Part shown: piece by piece, positions 61,086 to 64,000 of the stretch
Layout of the letters: each line of letters starts with the position of its first letter
Numbering within the stretch: the stretch's first letter is position 1
Assembly: GCF_001610955.1 (NCBI RefSeq)
Contig: NZ_CP014335.1
Location: forward strand, 1,963,001 to 2,027,000
Source: Geobacillus thermoleovorans
Lineage (GTDB): Bacteria; Bacillota; Bacilli; Bacillales; Anoxybacillaceae
DNA length: 64,000 nucleotides
Direction of reading: 5' to 3'
Notes under the pieces: model-generated
What the model was told of the DNA's origin: nothing
What the model saw: only the letters and a program-made list of their open reading frames with translations
The model's database searches: none
Program-made: the position numbers and the translations under genes

Positions 61086-62393
61086 TTATCGTTTGACGCT
61101 GGAGCCATCAGACAACAAATCTTTCCCAAGCCAGCGAATATAGATCATGGAAATCACCGCCACGCAGAGAAACACGATGACAGCGAGCGCCGATCCCGCA
61201 CCGAAATTCGTCTGCGAGAACATGACTTTATACGCTAAAATGGAAATCGTTTCCGTCGAGTTCGCCGGCCCTCCGCCGGTTAAGACATAAATCAAGTCGA
61301 ACACGCGGAACGCATCGAGCGTGCGGAACAACAACGCGACTAAAATGCTTGATTTTAACAGCGGCAGCGTGATTTTTGTGAATTGCTGCCATTTGGTGGC
61401 TCCGTCGATGGAAGCGGCCTCATACAACGAACTCGGGATCGTTTGCAGCCCGGCCAGCAGCAAGAGCGCCATATAGGGGGTTGTCTTCCATACATCGGCA
61501 AAAATGACCGCAAACATCGCCCCCGCTTCCGTCGTCAACAAATCCCCCATCCGGTCGACAAGGCCGACCGTTTCGAAATATTTGGCGACAATGCCGTTTT
61601 GTCCATCGTATAAAAATTTCCACATAAGCGCGGATACGGCGGTAGGAATCGCCCACGGAATCAAAATCGTCGCCCGCACAAGCCCGCGGCCAAAAAAGGC
61701 CTTATTGATGAGCAACGCAATTCCGAGCCCTAACACCAGCTCAATGGCGACCGACACCACCGTAAAGAACGTCGTATTCCATAACGCTTTCCATAAGCGC
61801 ATGTCGCTGAAGCTGTCCTTATAATGCTTGAGGCCGACAAAGTTCGGCTCGATCACGACCCCTTCGAGCCCTTCGGCCAAGCCGACGACTTTATCCGCCT
61901 GCTGCAGTTCGCCCGCTTTTTTCATCTCTTTGAGCGTCTTTACGACATCATGAACCGTGTCGGTCAGCCGCTCGGCCGTCTGTTTGTCCAGCTCGGCGAT
62001 CTTCAGCTCATCGCTTGGCGTCTCGAAATTGTCGAGCACTTCGTTCACTTTGTCATATTGCTCCGCCACTTGATCGTTGGAACGGATCGCCGCGTCCAGT
62101 TTCGCGAGTTTTTGTTCGATTTGCGCCAACGTTTGTTTCGTTTGTCCATCCGCAGCCGCCATTTCCTGCTTAAGAGCGCTTTTGAGGAACGGATAGTTTT
62201 GTAGATATCCTTCCAGATCGAGGCTGTAACTCCAGTGAATCGACGATTTGGTCGGGTCGTTGAGCCGATAGTCGAACAAGCTGTAATAAAAGGACTGAAT
62301 GACAGGCCAAATGGCAATCGCCAAAATGAGCAGCATGGCCGGCGCGACAAGCGAATAGCCTAATAGGCGCTCCATTCGCTTTTCATTCCTCAT
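61086..62393 (-). CDS. Carbohydrate ABC transporter permease, MalF type with long extracytoplasmic insert
   Basis: 435 aa; an ordinary MalF-type permease in Gram-positives is about 300. After the first helix (GYSLVAPAMLLILAIAIWPVIQSFYYSLF) an insert of about 140 residues (about 48-188) is rich in Lys, Asp, Gln and Ala in helical order (AAADGQTKQTLAQIEQKLAKLDAAIRSNDQVAEQYDKVNEVLD). Then come five helices with the EAA loop YEAASIDGATKWQQFTKITLPLLKSS. Located 15 nt before the MalG-type gene. Insert may dock the binding protein. Confidence 0.9.
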   Translation of the reverse strand: MRNEKRMERLLGYSLVAPAMLLILAIAIWPVIQSFYYSLFDYRLNDPTKSSIHWSYSLDLEGYLQNYPFLKSALKQEMAAADGQTKQTLAQIEQKLAKLDAAIRSNDQVAEQYDKVNEVLDNFETPSDELKIAELDKQTAERLTDTVHDVVKTLKEMKKAGELQQADKVVGLAEGLEGVVIEPNFVGLKHYKDSFSDMRLWKALWNTTFFTVVSVAIELVLGLGIALLINKAFFGRGLVRATILIPWAIPTAVSALMWKFLYDGQNGIVAKYFETVGLVDRMGDLLTTEAGAMFAVIFADVWKTTPYMALLLLAGLQTIPSSLYEAASIDGATKWQQFTKITLPLLKSSILVALLFRTLDAFRVFDLIYVLTGGGPANSTETISILAYKVMFSQTNFGAGSALAVIVFLCVAVISMIYIRWLGKDLLSDGSSVKR

Positions 62394-62425
62394 CGCTGTT
62401 CTCTCCCTTCTGCTTAGAAAAGGAT

Positions 62426-62467
62426 ATTAGCCTTCAGCACCGGGCAGATGGCGGACTGAAGGCTAAT
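62426..62467 (-). promoter_or_regulatory. Stem-loop between binding-protein gene and permease genes
   Basis: ATTAGCCTTCAG (62426-62437) pairs perfectly with CTGAAGGCTAAT (62456-62467). In this place, hairpins usually protect the upstream mRNA or stop part of transcription, so that binding protein exceeds permease. Confidence 0.65.
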
Positions 62468-62575
62468 GAACCGAAAGTGGTCAAACAAAATTGCGTTCTT
62501 TGTTTGGCTGATGGGGCATTGGCCGGCGTTGGCCGGATTCGGATCGGCTGCGGCGCGCCGGCCCAGTCATTCTCC

Positions 62576-63889
62576 TTACTTATTCAAGGCTGCTTTCATT
62601 TCTTTTTCCATATTGGCCACAGCTTGTTCGACCGTCAGCTCCCCGGCCAGCGCTTTGGATACGTTAATTTGGATGATTTCCGAAATTTCCGGGTAGTTCG
62701 GGACGACCGGGCGCGGCACAGCGGCGTTCAACGCATTGACAAATCCTTCTTCCGCAAAGAACGGATTGGCTTTTAAGACATCCGGATCTTTAAACAATTC
62801 GGGAAGCGTTGGCGCTAAACCGCCGTAAATCGCGGAAATTTTTTGCCCCTCCGGCCCCGTCATAAATTTGACAAATTCCCATGCTTCTTTCGGATGTTTC
62901 GAATATTTGTTGATCGCGGTCATCCAGCCGCCCAGCGCGGCAGCCGAACCTTTGTCTCCGGCCGGAAGCGGAGCCACGCCGACTTTGCCGACGATTTTCG
63001 ATTGTTCTTTGTCATTCGCTAGCGCGTATTGATAAGGCCAGTTGCGGATAAACGGCGATTGTCCTTCAATGAACGCGGTATGCGATTCTGGTTCAGTGAA
63101 TGTGGTGATGTTGCTCGGCACAACATCGGACTTGACGATTTCCACCATTTTCTTCAGCCCTTTGATCGTATCTGGGCTGTTGATCACGACATTCCCGTTT
63201 TTATCGACGATTTGCCCGCCATAAGAGGCGATAAATTCAACCGCGTTGCACACCAATCCTTCATATTGTTTGGCCTGCATCAAATAGCCGAATTTCGTGC
63301 CGCCTTTTCCTTTCAGTTCTTTGGCCTCTTTTAAGAGTTCATCCCATGTTTTCGGCACTTTGTCCTTTGGCACCAGGTCGGTGCGATAGAACAGCATGCC
63401 GGCATCAATGAATTTCGGCATCGCCCATTGCTTGCCATTGAAGTTGCCGGCCGCAAGCGCCCCTTGGTTGTATTTGCCGAGGTCAATGCCGTCTTTCTCA
63501 ATAAAGCGGTCGAGCGGCAGCGTATAACCCGCTTGAGCAAACTCAGCCGGCCAAATGACGTCGAGATCCATGACATCGATTTCCGACGACTGCGCATTTA
63601 ACATCGTGACATACGCATCATGCTGCTTCCCGGTGTCAGCCGGCATTTCGCGAAATTCCACATCGATGTTCGGGTGCGTTTTCTCGAACGCTTCGATGAT
63701 TTTTTCGGTGGCTTTCGTGGAATCTTGGCCGCGGGCATAGACAATTTTCACTTTTTCAGACTGGCTCGTTTTCCCTTCTTCGTTTTTGCTGTCTTTGCCC
63801 GTCTGGCTCTCGCTTTGGCCGCCGGAGCATGCCGCGAGCCCCATCGTAAGCGCTAACAAAACAGCCGATGTTTTTAACGTCTTTTTCAT
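62576..63889 (-). CDS. Carbohydrate ABC transporter substrate-binding lipoprotein
   Basis: 437 aa. Lipobox MKKTLKTSAVLLALTMGLAAC (Cys21), then a linker rich in Ser, Gln and Lys, and a bilobal family-1 binding domain: IVYARGQDSTKATEKIIEAFEKTHPNIDVEFREMPADTGKQHDAYVTMLNAQSSEIDVMDLDVIWPAEFA, ... MPKFIDAGMLFYRTDLVPK. Trp and aromatic residues of the sugar cleft are visible (WPAEFA, FIRNWPYQYA). ATG 63889 has GGGGGAG 7-8 nt before it; ATG 63895 is too close. First gene of the ABC operon. No operator like the LacI palindromes is seen in 63890-64000, so regulation is not evidently shared with the 51-56 kb operon. Confidence 0.92.
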   Translation of the reverse strand: MKKTLKTSAVLLALTMGLAACSGGQSESQTGKDSKNEEGKTSQSEKVKIVYARGQDSTKATEKIIEAFEKTHPNIDVEFREMPADTGKQHDAYVTMLNAQSSEIDVMDLDVIWPAEFAQAGYTLPLDRFIEKDGIDLGKYNQGALAAGNFNGKQWAMPKFIDAGMLFYRTDLVPKDKVPKTWDELLKEAKELKGKGGTKFGYLMQAKQYEGLVCNAVEFIASYGGQIVDKNGNVVINSPDTIKGLKKMVEIVKSDVVPSNITTFTEPESHTAFIEGQSPFIRNWPYQYALANDKEQSKIVGKVGVAPLPAGDKGSAAALGGWMTAINKYSKHPKEAWEFVKFMTGPEGQKISAIYGGLAPTLPELFKDPDVLKANPFFAEEGFVNALNAAVPRPVVPNYPEISEIIQINVSKALAGELTVEQAVANMEKEMKAALNK

Positions 63890-64000
63890 CGTCATTCTCC
63901 CCCTTTAAATTTTGGATTTGTCAAACACCGCATGGCATCGCGTATAGTGGTTGCTTCGACTGCCCCAATCACCTCCTGGACATGACATCCATTGACTTTT

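Noticed and set aside
1..64000. CRISPR arrays, tRNA or rRNA genes
   Set aside because: No regularly spaced direct repeats with spacers, and no cloverleaf or rRNA sequence recognised anywhere in the window.
63900..64000. 15-codon frame after AGGAGGTGA on the minus strand (TTG start) considered as leader peptide
   Set aside because: TTG start and no conserved or regulatory feature; too weak to list.

Overview
The window reads as chromosome of a thermophilic, spore-forming Bacillaceae, most like Geobacillus or Parageobacillus. Grounds: strong Gram-positive Shine-Dalgarno sites, an exosporium BclB-type gene, an HxlR/hxlAB formaldehyde system, a branched-polyamine synthase of the thermophile type, an adenine deaminase, and many IS21, IS630, IS110, IS1380 and ISLre2-type sequences. 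Genus is inferred from memory of family members; no database search was possible. GC content shifts visibly along the window: about 60% in bpsA and in 51-64 kb, and clearly AT-rich in the 35-49 kb island.

Layout. 0-6.4 kb: start of zwf, a remnant of an iron alcohol dehydrogenase, hxlR, two GNAT acetyltransferases, bpsA, and the ribulose-monophosphate genes hxlA-hxlB. A 44-bp element is shared by hxlR, hxlA and the dehydrogenase remnant and is the likely HxlR operator. 6.5-18 kb: a partly decayed lipid/export locus (secreted YhgE-like protein, MMPL exporter, 19-aa peptide, winged-helix regulator, gutted fabH, fatty-acid hydroxylase, second broken regulator). It is interrupted by a complete IS21 element and flanked by IS relics. 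Tandem 9-bp A-rich repeats recur at its promoters. 17.6-21 kb: yhbD, a truncated bactofilin, adenine deaminase and a frameshifted unknown gene. 21-29 kb: an inducible PTS operon (PRD regulator, UlaA/B/C-like EIIA-EIIB-EIIC, PTE-family lactonase, creatininase-like protein, KDGP aldolase, SIS protein) probably for a sugar acid or sugar lactone, with an IS110 relic inside it. 29-33.3 kb: IS graveyard, a broken glycosyltransferase, an IS630 element and a frameshifted collagen-like exosporium gene. 33.5-35.3 kb: standalone trpB and a zinc-ribbon protein.

35.5-49.3 kb is the most interesting part: a DNA phosphorothioation defence island. dndC-dndD-dndE-dndA run rightward. Facing them is a second, divergent DndD/DndE-like pair with a 57-aa small protein. 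Then come an AddB-like protein whose nuclease motif looks lost, a UvrD/AddA-like helicase without a nuclease domain, and a convergent NERD-domain protein. No dndB or dndFGH is present. The second module is the likely effector arm. The dndCDEA order recalls the archaeal DndCDEA-PbeABCD arrangement, but homology of these genes to PbeABCD is untested here.

49.5-64 kb: two CBO0543-like membrane proteins around a small soluble protein; a LacI-controlled sugar operon (two Gfo/Idh/MocA oxidoreductases, ThuA, a TIM-barrel isomerase) with two clear palindromic operators; an Rpn-type remnant; a GNAT; an MHS-type MFS transporter; a MaoC dehydratase; and a carbohydrate ABC importer (binding lipoprotein and two permeases, no ATPase).
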